Origin: Sphingobium sp.
Lineage (GTDB): Bacteria; Pseudomonadota; Alphaproteobacteria; Sphingomonadales; Sphingomonadaceae
Direction: 5' to 3'
DNA length: 23,246 bases
Assembly: GCA_030148625.1 (NCBI GenBank)
Contig: JASBTC010000427.1
Coordinates: 1 to 23,246, forward strand
The notes under the pieces were generated by a model. The model ran no database searches and was not told the origin of the DNA. It saw only the letters and a list, made by a program, of their open reading frames with translations. Both the position numbers and the translations under genes were made by a program. Shown here piece after piece: positions 14,391 through 22,109 of this stretch (positions within the stretch are counted from its first letter, which is position 1; each line of letters opens with the position of its first letter).

Positions 14391-17300
14391 CTAGAGGCCG
14401 AGATTGAGCGAGACACGGAAGGCGAGCGCGACGCGGCCCTGCTGTTCTTCGGCGCTGGCCTCGCCACCGAGCTGGAAGTCGCCAAGCCCGCCAACGGCGC
14501 GGAACTTGCCGACCCAGCCATCGGTGCGCTGCTCGGGCTCGAGCGTGAAACGCTCGCCTCCCTTGAACTGCGCGATGGTCGAGCCGAGCGATCCGCCGAC
14601 GATCTGCCGGCGACCACCTTCGAGTTCGATACGCATCCAGGTCGAATCGGGTTCGCGTTTGCCGAAGTTGAGGCCCGCGGCGACGCTGCCGGTCGCGGCC
14701 AGTTCGTCGCTCTTGCGACCCAGCACGGTCAGGTTGAAGGCATCGCCGCCGCCCGTCTCGGTATAGCCGTCCTCGTCGAGCTTGTAATAGTCGATCGCCG
14801 CGGCCGGGCGCAGCGAGATGCGGCCGAAGCGCAATTCGTATGAGACACCGCCCGACGCCGAATAGAGCTTGCCGTTCCAGGCGCCACTCGCGGTGCGCGA
14901 TATCGTCTCGCTGCCGATCCGGCCGCTGAACAGGCGGATGCCGTCGAAATCGATCTGCGCCGCCGAGACGCGGGCAAAGGCATTCAATCCGCCCCATTGG
15001 CCGCGCCAGTGCGCCGCCAGCTCGATCTGGTCGGCCGTCACTTCGTTGGAGGTATCACCATCGGAATCCTTGCCCGACAGATAGGCGACGGACAGGCCGA
15101 CATTGCCGAAGCCGCCGGTCTTGATCTCAATCCCGCCCGAGGCGCCCCAGCCGGTGATGTCGTAGGACGCGGTATCGCCGATGCTCTTGGACGTGCCCCA
15201 CGCCACCTGCTGCAGCCAGAATCCCCAACCGCCCTGATCGCTCATCGGTGCATTGGGATCGGCCAGATAGCGCGCGGTGGCGCGCGAGCCCTGGGTCACC
15301 GTCTCGAAGGCACCACCCGCATGGTCAGGCAGCATGCTGGCGACCGCGCGACGGAAATCGGTGCCATCGGCATAGCCGAGGAACACGTCGGCCACCTTCT
15401 TGTCGCTGTCGAGCACCTTGAAGATCGCATCATAGGCACTTGCCTGCGACCGATTGAGCCCGAGTTCGGTGGAGGTCTTGCGCGCGATGTTGAGCTTGAC
15501 CTCACCCGCCGCGTCGTTCGCGGTCACATTGCTCTTGAACATGAAGGGCAGCGCCGCCGCTTCGCTTGCCAGATTGGCGCCCCCCGTCATCGATCCCGAT
15601 TTGACGATGAGATATTCGCCCTCGGCATCGCTGACATTGGCGAGCGACACCGCCACTTTCGATCCCGCCGCGAAGTTCGCGCCGCCACTCACCAGATATT
15701 GGGTGAATTTGTTGGCCTGCGCATCGATATTGACGCCGATCGTGCCCTGGCCGTTCACCGCAAGCGACGAGACGGCAACAGCATTGGTGCCCTGGACGAG
15801 CAGCTTGCCGCCATTGACGGTGATCGCGGCTCCCGTGCTGTTGAGCAGAGTACCAGTGAAGACCGACGTGCCACCGAGCGTCAGGCTGTCGGCACCGCCG
15901 CCAAAGTCGAGCGTGCCCGTCATCGTCGACGTGCCGGCAAGCGCAATGGTGTCGACGCCCGCGCCGAAGCTGACATTGCCGACATATTTCGCGTCGCCGC
16001 TCAACGCCAGCCGGTTGGCGCCCGCGCCGAAGCTGGCATTGCCGGTCACGGTACCGTCGGCGATATCGAAGGTGTCCGCACCCGCGCCGAACAGGATGTT
16101 GCCGCTGATGACGGGTGCCGCGACGCCACTGGCGACCGCGAGTTGCTTGATTGTCGCGCCGGCATTGTTGGCGGAAAGGTCGATCGCGATCGCATTGCCG
16201 CTCTTGCCGGTCGCCACGATCGAGCCGCTATTCTCGACCAGCGCCAGCGTGCCCGCTTTGTCGGAGATCGCGATCGCGGTTCCGTCGCCCGCGGCATCGG
16301 CTTGGATCTTGCCGCTATTGGCGAGCGAGCGGACGTCGGCGCCCGCGTCGATCGCAACGGCGCGTACCAGCGAGCCGGCGGCGCTCCCTCCGGAGGCGGT
16401 GATGCTGCCCGAATTCTTGATCTTGGGAACACTCGCGCCACTCCCGACGCGCAGCGCCGTGGCATTGGCACTGTTGGCCGTCGCGCTGATCCCGCCGGTG
16501 ACGGTCATCCCGCCGGCGACGGTGACCGGCGCACCGGCCCCGCCGATCACCATGCCGTTGGCCGCGACGTCCTTGTAGACGCCCGCGCCGGCGATGGCGC
16601 CGTTGATGACGATGCCGTGACCATCGGCATTGCCCGCAACCGCACCGATCGTGGTTGCGGTGCTGTCGGAACCGATCTGGACGGCTGGTGCCGCGCCATA
16701 GGAGGTAACGGCGGCGCTGCCCTCATTGGCGTCCGGAATGCCGTCCTTGTCCTCGTCGGCATCATCCTTGTTGTTGTCCGCGGGCGGAATGGCGAAGAGG
16801 ATACCGCCGCCGACATTGCCGGTGACGCGCAGCGCCGGTCCGCCCTGGAGCAGATCGTCGGCATCGAGCTTGCTGACGTCGCTCGGCGCGGTGGTCGAGC
16901 GGTAACCGGAGGACGAGATCGCGCCCTGGATGACGAGTGCGCCGCCGACATTGCCGTCGATCGCGACGCCGACCGCGCCCGCGCCGCGCGCCGAGACCGC
17001 CGCCTGGATCTTGACGTCGCCGCTGACATTGCCGGTGCGCACGCCATAGCTGCGGTCGCCGGTCACCGAAATGGTGCTGCCGGTGTGCGAAAGCGATCCG
17101 GTCAGCGGGCCACCGAGCGAAATGCCGGCGCTGTCATTGCCCTCGATCGTGATGTTGCCGCTATTGGCGATATTGCCGGTGAAGGCGCCGTCGGTGCGGA
17201 TGCCGAAGCGGTTGGAGCCCTGGGCGAACGGCCCGTCGAGATCGCCGTCATTGTCGGTATCGGTCGCGGTATAGTTTTCGTCGATGGTGATCGTGCCGGT

Positions 17301-17606
17301 GTTGGTGATGCTCGACGTGACCCCGGCATTGGCGCGGATTCCGGCAGCCCCGTTGGCGCCGGTGATCTGGATCGTGCCTTCATTCTTCACGCTGTTGTTG
17401 CTGTCGATCGTGACAGCGGTGCCATTGGCCGGTTTCACCGAGCCCGCGGAGGTGATGCGGATATCGTCGGCGGCGCCGCCCTTCACGGTCGAGGTCGCAA
17501 CCGGCGTGGTGCGGGCGGTATCGATCGCGGTCTCGGCGCGCAGCGGGCCGACGGTCGCGATCAGCGCGATCGGGGTCAGGCAGGTACAGGCAAGAAGGGT
17601 ACGCAT
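14391..17606 (-). CDS. Autotransporter (type Va) with repetitive beta-helix passenger
   Basis: A 1071-aa protein. The signal peptide is MRTLLACTCLTPIALIATV (cleavage near residue 24). The passenger (about 25-780) is rich in Gly/Ala/Ser/Thr/Asn, with ITNTGTI- and VENSGSI-type strands suggesting a right-handed beta-helix. Around residues 510-610 there are four short repeats of the form FGAGxDxxxL. The C-terminal autotransporter beta-barrel begins about residue 788 (MSDQGGWGFWLQQ) and ends SLNLGL. Two Ca-binding-like acidic loops interrupt the passenger: DTDNDGDLDG near 113, and DNNKDDADEDKDGIPD near 274-290. It is presumably displayed or released at the cell surface; adhesin or enzyme activity is unknown. 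GGAG precedes the ATG. The 247-bp upstream region probably holds its promoter. Confidence 0.9.
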   Translation of the reverse strand: MRTLLACTCLTPIALIATVGPLRAETAIDTARTTPVATSTVKGGAADDIRITSAGSVKPANGTAVTIDSNNSVKNEGTIQITGANGAAGIRANAGVTSSITNTGTITIDENYTATDTDNDGDLDGPFAQGSNRFGIRTDGAFTGNIANSGNITIEGNDSAGISLGGPLTGSLSHTGSTISVTGDRSYGVRTGNVSGDVKIQAAVSARGAGAVGVAIDGNVGGALVIQGAISSSGYRSTTAPSDVSKLDADDLLQGGPALRVTGNVGGGILFAIPPADNNKDDADEDKDGIPDANEGSAAVTSYGAAPAVQIGSDSTATTIGAVAGNADGHGIVINGAIAGAGVYKDVAANGMVIGGAGAPVTVAGGMTVTGGISATANSANATALRVGSGASVPKIKNSGSITASGGSAAGSLVRAVAIDAGADVRSLANSGKIQADAAGDGTAIAISDKAGTLALVENSGSIVATGKSGNAIAIDLSANNAGATIKQLAVASGVAAPVISGNILFGAGADTFDIADGTVTGNASFGAGANRLALSGDAKYVGNVSFGAGVDTIALAGTSTMTGTLDFGGGADSLTLGGTSVFTGTLLNSTGAAITVNGGKLLVQGTNAVAVSSLAVNGQGTIGVNIDAQANKFTQYLVSGGANFAAGSKVAVSLANVSDAEGEYLIVKSGSMTGGANLASEAAALPFMFKSNVTANDAAGEVKLNIARKTSTELGLNRSQASAYDAIFKVLDSDKKVADVFLGYADGTDFRRAVASMLPDHAGGAFETVTQGSRATARYLADPNAPMSDQGGWGFWLQQVAWGTSKSIGDTASYDITGWGASGGIEIKTGGFGNVGLSVAYLSGKDSDGDTSNEVTADQIELAAHWRGQWGGLNAFARVSAAQIDFDGIRLFSGRIGSETISRTASGAWNGKLYSASGGVSYELRFGRISLRPAAAIDYYKLDEDGYTETGGGDAFNLTVLGRKSDELAATGSVAAGLNFGKREPDSTWMRIELEGGRRQIVGGSLGSTIAQFKGGERFTLEPEQRTDGWVGKFRAVGGLGDFQLGGEASAEEQQGRVALAFRVSLNLGL

Positions 17607-17628
17607 TGGAACTCCGTCATTGGGCAGC

Positions 17629-17648
17629 GGAGCGTCGATATGCGCTCC
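17629..17648. other. Small inverted repeat in the 5' region of the autotransporter
   Basis: GGAGCG (17629-17634) and CGCTCC (17643-17648) form a 6-bp stem with an 8-base loop about 23 bases upstream of the autotransporter ATG, within its likely leader. It could be an operator or leader hairpin; nothing further supports a role. The rest of the 247-bp gap (17607-17853) shows no recognisable gene. Confidence 0.3.
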
Positions 17649-17822
17649 GTGAATGCCCGCATGACGGCGCGATGCGGGAGGACCCGCACGAGATTTCGAT
17701 CAACCGATGTCGGATGGCCCTGCGTGAAGGTAACCGGTTCCCGGTTTTCCGCGGGATGCGCAAGAGAGAGCAGGCCGTTTGTTTAACCGCGCTTTTAGCT
17801 TCGCTGGCCTACGGCTCGAGTC

Positions 17823-17842
17823 GTTCGATGATTCCATCGAAC
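17823..17842. terminator. Hairpin 3' of the STN-containing TonB receptor
   Basis: GTTCGATG (17823-17830) pairs perfectly with CATCGAAC (17835-17842) around the 4-base loop attc. It lies 11 bases beyond the receptor stop codon on the minus strand. The position suits a terminator separating the sigma/FecR/receptor operon from the autotransporter gene downstream, though there is no long U-tract. Confidence 0.5.
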
Positions 17843-17853
17843 TACAAATGGCC

Positions 17854-20313
17854 CTAGAACCGGATATCCATGCCGATGCGCAACGTGCGCGGGCGGAGCG
17901 GCGTGATCTGCCGCTCGTGCGGCAAGGTGAAGGGCGAACCGAGCGCGAAGCGATTGCCGATCGTGTCGAACAAATTGGTCGCGCTCAGGAACAGGCCATA
18001 GCCGCCCCGCCCGATCCGCGCGCTGAGCGCGGTATCGAGATAATTGCCTTGCGAAACGCCGAGCACCGGCCCGACGCCGAGCCGCGAGCGGCCGACATAG
18101 CGCGCCCAGCCCGACACGCGCAGGTCGAAACCGCCGCGAAGAACCGTGCTATAGTCCGCGCCGATCCGCGCATTGAACCGCGCGACATTGGGTAGATCGT
18201 CGCTTTCCGCGATCACCGCCGTCGCCGGGAGCGGGAACACCGAGCCAAGACCGCCATTCGACACGCCAGTGCCGCCGTCATAGGCGACCAGTGACGAGCG
18301 CAACACCACCGCCGGCGCGAACGGATCGGTGAGCTTGCTGTCCGCATAGACGCCGGACGCCTCGAGCAGCAGCCCGGGCAGTGGACGCCAGCCGATCGTC
18401 GCGTCGACCGACCAGATCCGGCCATCGCCGATATTGTTGGTCGCCGGCAGGCCGGTGTCGTCGATCAGATCCGCCTGGATATCGTTCCAGCGGGTATGCG
18501 CGACCGACAGCGCAATGTTCAGATCGCCGGTACCGGTGCCGCCATAGCGCAGACCGACTTCGGTCGAAGCGACATCGTCATTCTGGTAACGCTGGACGAA
18601 ATTGTTGCGGACCGCGATGCCGCCGGGCCGGAACCCTTCCTGATAGCGCGCGAACAGCGTGAAATTGCTGCCGGGGGAATAGTTGAACGCGAGCGAGGGC
18701 AGAAATGTCGTCTCCGACCGCCTCGCCTGCGACTTTACGTCCGCTTCCTCCAGCAACGGCGCATCGAGCGCATCGCCCGACAGCCGGGCATGCGTCAATC
18801 GCCCGCCCCCGGTCACACTGAGCGACGGGGTGATGGCGAGCGTCATTTCGCCAAACAGCGTGGCCTCGTCGACGCGGTTGGAAACGCCGGTGACGTTGTT
18901 GATCATCTCCGCGCCGGTACTGCGCGCAAGCCGATAATGGTTCCGCACCAGGCTGGAGCCGACCACCCAGCTCAGGCCACCATCCATGTCATAGGCAAGG
19001 CGGTTCTCGCTCGACAATAGGGTGATGCGACTCAACTGGCGGAACAATGTCGGCGGCCCGTCGGGCTGAGTCGCGTCATAGGTCTCGTCGATATCCTGGC
19101 GCACGATACCGGTGGCCGAAACGAAGCTGAGCCCCGAATCCCATTGCTTGCGTACGACGAACTGGCCAAGTGCATAATCATTGCCGAACGCCTGTGCGAT
19201 CGGGCTTTCCTTGACCAGATCCGCCACCAGATCGCGATTGGCATATTGACTGTCGCGCCCGCGGATCGACTGATAGGTGCCGCCGATATCGACCGTCCAT
19301 CCCGGTGCCGGTTCCGCACGCAGCGAGATGCGGCCGCCATAGGTATCAGTGCGATTGACGTCCTTCAGATCGCGCAGCGTATCGTCGATATAGCCGCCGT
19401 CGCGCACCGCATAGCCGACCGCGCGCACCGCCACCGCGTCACCGGCAATGGGCAGGTTGACCATGAAGTTCGCATCGTAGCTTGGTGCGCCATGGGCCGT
19501 CGCCGCGGCCGACAGCGCCGCGCTCGCCTGGGTTTCGCCCAGCCGTGGCGCGACCGGCAGGATGCGCATGACGCCGCCGAGCGAACCCGCGCCGTGCAGC
19601 GTGCCCTGCGGTCCCTGCAGCACCTCGATCGTCGCGATATCGTACAGCCTGAGATCGGGATCGGGCGCGTTGTAGTTCAGTCGCGTCTCGCCGAGATACT
19701 GGCCGACCGTCGCCTGGGTCGGGCCGTTGAAGCTCGAATCGGCGATGCCGCGGATGAACAGCTTGTTGCGTCCGGGGCCGAAATGCGTGGATCCGACGCC
19801 AGGCAGACGCTGCGCGATCGCATCGGTGCCGCGGCCTTCGGCACCCACCGGCAGGTCGTCCATCCTTAAAACCGAAACGCTCCCCGGATAATCGGAGAGC
19901 GGAGTCGCACGCTTGTTACCGGTCACGATGATGTCGTCGGGCGGCGGTTCCTCGACCGTCATCACGGCGGGCCGAATGACCGCGCGCTGCACGACGCGCT
20001 GCGGTGTCGGGACCATGCGCCGAACGATCCGCCAACTGTCCGCGCCGATATTCACAAAGCCCGCATCGGTGCCGTCGAGCAGCTTCTGCAACGCCTGGCG
20101 GACGGTGAACTGGCCGCGCACCCGGCGCACCGGCAATGCCGCCAGCCGTGGATCGGACACGCCAATGCTGATCCCCGCCTGGCGCCCCAGTGCGACGACG
20201 GCGCTGCCCAGCGATCCGGCCGGCAAGTCGACCGGACGACGCGTCTCCGCCTGGGCGGCGGATGCACTCGCCACCAGGGCGATCGCAATCAGCGCGCGTT
20301 CAGCGTTCCGCAT
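17854..20313 (-). CDS. FecA-type TonB-dependent receptor with STN signalling domain
   Basis: An 819-aa outer-membrane receptor. The signal peptide (MRNAERALIAIALVASASA) is followed by a secretin/TonB N-terminal (STN) domain at about residues 24-75: PVDLPAGSLGSAVVALGRQ through GADSWRIVRR. A Pro-rich linker and TonB box (DDIIVTGNKR) come next, then the plug (KLFIRGIADSSFNGPTQ, IEVLQGPQGTLHGAGSLGG) and a barrel ending in DIRF. The STN domain is the part that contacts a FecR protein in FecA-type transducers, so binding of the unknown substrate should activate the adjacent sigma factor. The start at 20313 has GGGGAG upstream and overlaps the FecR gene by 14 bases. An in-frame extension of 32 codons lies within the FecR gene and was rejected because it would hide the signal peptide. 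Confidence 0.94.
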   Translation of the reverse strand: MRNAERALIAIALVASASAAQAETRRPVDLPAGSLGSAVVALGRQAGISIGVSDPRLAALPVRRVRGQFTVRQALQKLLDGTDAGFVNIGADSWRIVRRMVPTPQRVVQRAVIRPAVMTVEEPPPDDIIVTGNKRATPLSDYPGSVSVLRMDDLPVGAEGRGTDAIAQRLPGVGSTHFGPGRNKLFIRGIADSSFNGPTQATVGQYLGETRLNYNAPDPDLRLYDIATIEVLQGPQGTLHGAGSLGGVMRILPVAPRLGETQASAALSAAATAHGAPSYDANFMVNLPIAGDAVAVRAVGYAVRDGGYIDDTLRDLKDVNRTDTYGGRISLRAEPAPGWTVDIGGTYQSIRGRDSQYANRDLVADLVKESPIAQAFGNDYALGQFVVRKQWDSGLSFVSATGIVRQDIDETYDATQPDGPPTLFRQLSRITLLSSENRLAYDMDGGLSWVVGSSLVRNHYRLARSTGAEMINNVTGVSNRVDEATLFGEMTLAITPSLSVTGGGRLTHARLSGDALDAPLLEEADVKSQARRSETTFLPSLAFNYSPGSNFTLFARYQEGFRPGGIAVRNNFVQRYQNDDVASTEVGLRYGGTGTGDLNIALSVAHTRWNDIQADLIDDTGLPATNNIGDGRIWSVDATIGWRPLPGLLLEASGVYADSKLTDPFAPAVVLRSSLVAYDGGTGVSNGGLGSVFPLPATAVIAESDDLPNVARFNARIGADYSTVLRGGFDLRVSGWARYVGRSRLGVGPVLGVSQGNYLDTALSARIGRGGYGLFLSATNLFDTIGNRFALGSPFTLPHERQITPLRPRTLRIGMDIRF

Positions 20314-21238
20314 CGCTCCCCGCCATGAGCACCCAGCCATTGCCTTCGCGCCGCGCCGACACGCCGAGCACGGCACCGGCGCGCGGCACCGCACGTTCCG
20401 CACCGCCATCGAGCAGGATCACACCACTGAACCGGCGACCGCCCAGGCCGGGCGCCGCGGCAACCGGCACGCCCAGATTGCGTGACAGATCGTCGGCGAC
20501 CGTGGCGAAGGCGGTACCGCTGTAGATCAGCCGCCCTTCGCGCCAGGCCGCGACCGCGCCGGGATCGGTGTCGCCGGCTTCGGCGCGGCGGCCATCGACC
20601 GCGCGCAGCCTGCGACCGACGGGCAAGGTCACCCGCTCGCTGCCCTTGCCGTAGATCACCACGCCTTCGGACACCGCGACTTCGGTCACGCCGCCGCCGC
20701 GCACGACGTTGAAGGCGGTTCCGGCATCGGTCAGCGTCGCGCCGCCCGTCTCGACGATGAAGGGGCGGCTGGCGTCGTGGACGACGGTGAACAGCGCCTC
20801 GCCGCGTTCGAGCTGCGCGAAGCGGGGATTGTCGCGATCGAGCATCAGCCGGGTCCCGCCGTTCAGATCGATACGGCTGCCATCGGCCAGTGCGACGCTC
20901 TGGCGCTGGCCCGCCGCCGTCTCGACAGCATAGGTCGCGCTGGCGGGCATCAGCACCGAATAGCCGGCGACCGCGACCAGCGACGCGGCGACCGCGCCCC
21001 AGCCCATCGCCATGCGCCGGGTGGGGCGCCGCACAGGTGCCGCCAGCGGTTGCGGCGCGGGTGCGGCAAATGCCGCCATGTCCTGATCGGCGAGAGCCAT
21101 TTCGTCGTAGATTTGCGCGTGCATCGGATCTTCCTCCAGCCACAGCATGAAGGAGTCCCACCCCGCGAATCCGGGATCGCGCTGGCGAATGAGCCAGGCG
21201 ATCGCCTCGTCTTCGATGGTGGTGCGCGGTGTGTTCAT
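20300..21238 (-). CDS. FecR-family anti-sigma/signal-transducing protein
   Basis: A 312-aa single-pass inner-membrane protein. The cytoplasmic N-terminal part (DEAIAWLIRQRDPGFAGWDSF, IYDEMALAD, about 10-48) matches the DUF4880-type region that holds the sigma factor. One membrane segment runs at about 78-97 (GWGAVAASLVAVAGYSVLM). A periplasmic FecR domain follows (TAAGQRQSVALADGSRIDLN, GEALFTVVHDASRPFIVET). The C-terminal region (WREGRLIYSGTAFATVADDL onward) resembles the receptor-contacting STN-like part. It should relay the receptor's signal to the sigma factor encoded 33 bp upstream. The ribosome site is weak (GAGACAGAC). Translation is probably coupled to the receptor gene by the 14-base overlap. 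Confidence 0.92.
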   Translation of the reverse strand: MNTPRTTIEDEAIAWLIRQRDPGFAGWDSFMLWLEEDPMHAQIYDEMALADQDMAAFAAPAPQPLAAPVRRPTRRMAMGWGAVAASLVAVAGYSVLMPASATYAVETAAGQRQSVALADGSRIDLNGGTRLMLDRDNPRFAQLERGEALFTVVHDASRPFIVETGGATLTDAGTAFNVVRGGGVTEVAVSEGVVIYGKGSERVTLPVGRRLRAVDGRRAEAGDTDPGAVAAWREGRLIYSGTAFATVADDLSRNLGVPVAAAPGLGGRRFSGVILLDGGAERAVPRAGAVLGVSARREGNGWVLMAGSDAER

Positions 21239-21271
21239 GTCTGTCTCAGGACCATGACGCCGCGGCGTCCG

Positions 21272-21787
21272 CTAATCCGCATCGTCCTGCCTCCTTAATT
21301 CGATCATCGCCCGATAGGCCTTTTGCAGGTCCTTCTCGACCGCGCTCAGGCTGATGCCGAATTCCTGTGCGATGTCGCGCTGACTGACCCCGTCGACGCG
21401 GAAGCGCCGGAACACCGCGGCCGGGCGCTCGCCGAGCGCGGCAAGCGCGGCCTCGGCCTTGCGCAGCCGTTCGCGCGCGATCAGCAGCCGTTCCGCCGAC
21501 GGCTCGTCGGAGACCCCCGCCACCGTCGTGCCCGCGGCATCGGACCAGTCATGGTCGCGGCGCTGCGCACGCGAGGTCGACCGGTGGCGGTCGAGCATCA
21601 GATTGTTGGCGGTGGCGTAGAGATAGGAAAGCGGCTCGGCGATCGGCCCCGCCTGGGCGCCCGACGCGCGCAGCCACAATTCGTGCAGCAGATCCTCCGC
21701 CGCGTCGCCCCCGCCGCGCGCGCGCAGGAAACGCAGCAGCATATCCCGGTTCGCGAGGAACACCGCTTCGAGACCGCCGACGGTCAT
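21272..21787 (-). CDS. ECF-family RNA polymerase sigma factor (FecI-like)
   Basis: A 171-aa sigma-70 factor containing only regions 2 and 4. Region 2 is MLLRFLRARGGGDAAEDLLHE followed by SYLYATANNLMLDRHR. Region 4 is LAALGERPAAVFRRFRVDGVSQRDIAQEFGISLSAVEKDL, a clear helix-turn-helix (positions about 120-160). With FecR and an STN receptor immediately downstream, it forms a cell-surface signalling system and probably drives the receptor gene. The start at 21787 (MTVGGLEAVFLANRDML) fits the family; the frame is open about 56 codons further upstream, but that stretch is Arg-rich and unlike any sigma factor. No good ribosome site precedes the chosen ATG, so the start is somewhat uncertain. Confidence 0.92.
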   Translation of the reverse strand: MTVGGLEAVFLANRDMLLRFLRARGGGDAAEDLLHELWLRASGAQAGPIAEPLSYLYATANNLMLDRHRSTSRAQRRDHDWSDAAGTTVAGVSDEPSAERLLIARERLRKAEAALAALGERPAAVFRRFRVDGVSQRDIAQEFGISLSAVEKDLQKAYRAMIELRRQDDAD

Positions 21788-22109
21788 GGGTTGCTGATCG
21801 GCCCGAAAAACACGTGCGCTCCATGCAGCGGATCGACGGTTCGATGCAAGAGGCGCCCCCCTTTCGACCCCCGTCCGATTTTTCCGTGCGGGTTTCGCAG
21901 CGCCACGGCGTCTTACCGGCAAGCCTCGATTTGTATCCCCCCCGAGGTGACCCACTCCCCCAGACAGTGGGCCGGGGAAGGCAGCGTATCAGCCTTCCCC
22001 GGGAATTCTCCGGACGGGAGCGCGTGGCGTGCCAACGGCATCCGAGCGCTTCCCTTGGCCTCGGCGCCCAGCCGAGCGCGCTCCCGTCCGGTTTTTACTG
22101 CCATATCGC
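21788..22109. other. 322-bp intergenic region packed with hairpins, no gene
   Basis: It lies between the amidohydrolase stop and the sigma-factor start, both on the minus strand. From left to right the palindromes are CCCACT/AGTGGG (21951-21971), CCGGGGAAGGC/GCCTTCCCCGG (21972-22002, perfect 11-bp stem) and a larger structure at 22010-22091. The part nearest the sigma gene (21788-21950) has G-rich runs on the minus strand and presumably the sigma-factor promoter; no convincing -35/-10 pair was identified. Open frames across this region are shadows without family features. Confidence 0.6.
22010..22091. terminator. Branched inverted repeat, possible terminator of the amidohydrolase transcript
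   Basis: A perfect 15-bp outer stem (CCGGACGGGAGCGCG at 22010-22024 and its complement at 22077-22091) encloses two smaller hairpins: CTCGGC-gccca-GCCGAG, and a GCCAA/TTGGC stem. Read on the plus strand the right arm is followed by TTTTT, so the classical terminator polarity faces plus-strand transcription. Termination of the minus-strand amidohydrolase transcript is therefore only a possibility. Confidence 0.5.

Noticed and set aside
15850..16115. Short periodic repeats that could suggest a tandem-repeat or CRISPR-like array
   Set aside because: The repeats are at the protein level (FGAGxDxxxL), degenerate at the DNA level and within the autotransporter frame; there are no spacers or cas genes.
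14997..17786. A 929-codon open frame on the plus strand
   Set aside because: It is antisense to the autotransporter, rich in Arg/Asp/Gly/Ala as expected for a high-GC complement frame, and has no domain. The autotransporter has a signal peptide, a barrel and a ribosome site.
20314..20409. A 32-codon N-terminal extension of the STN receptor
   Set aside because: It lies within the FecR gene, is Cys/Arg-rich and would place the signal peptide internally. The ATG at 20313 has a good ribosome site.
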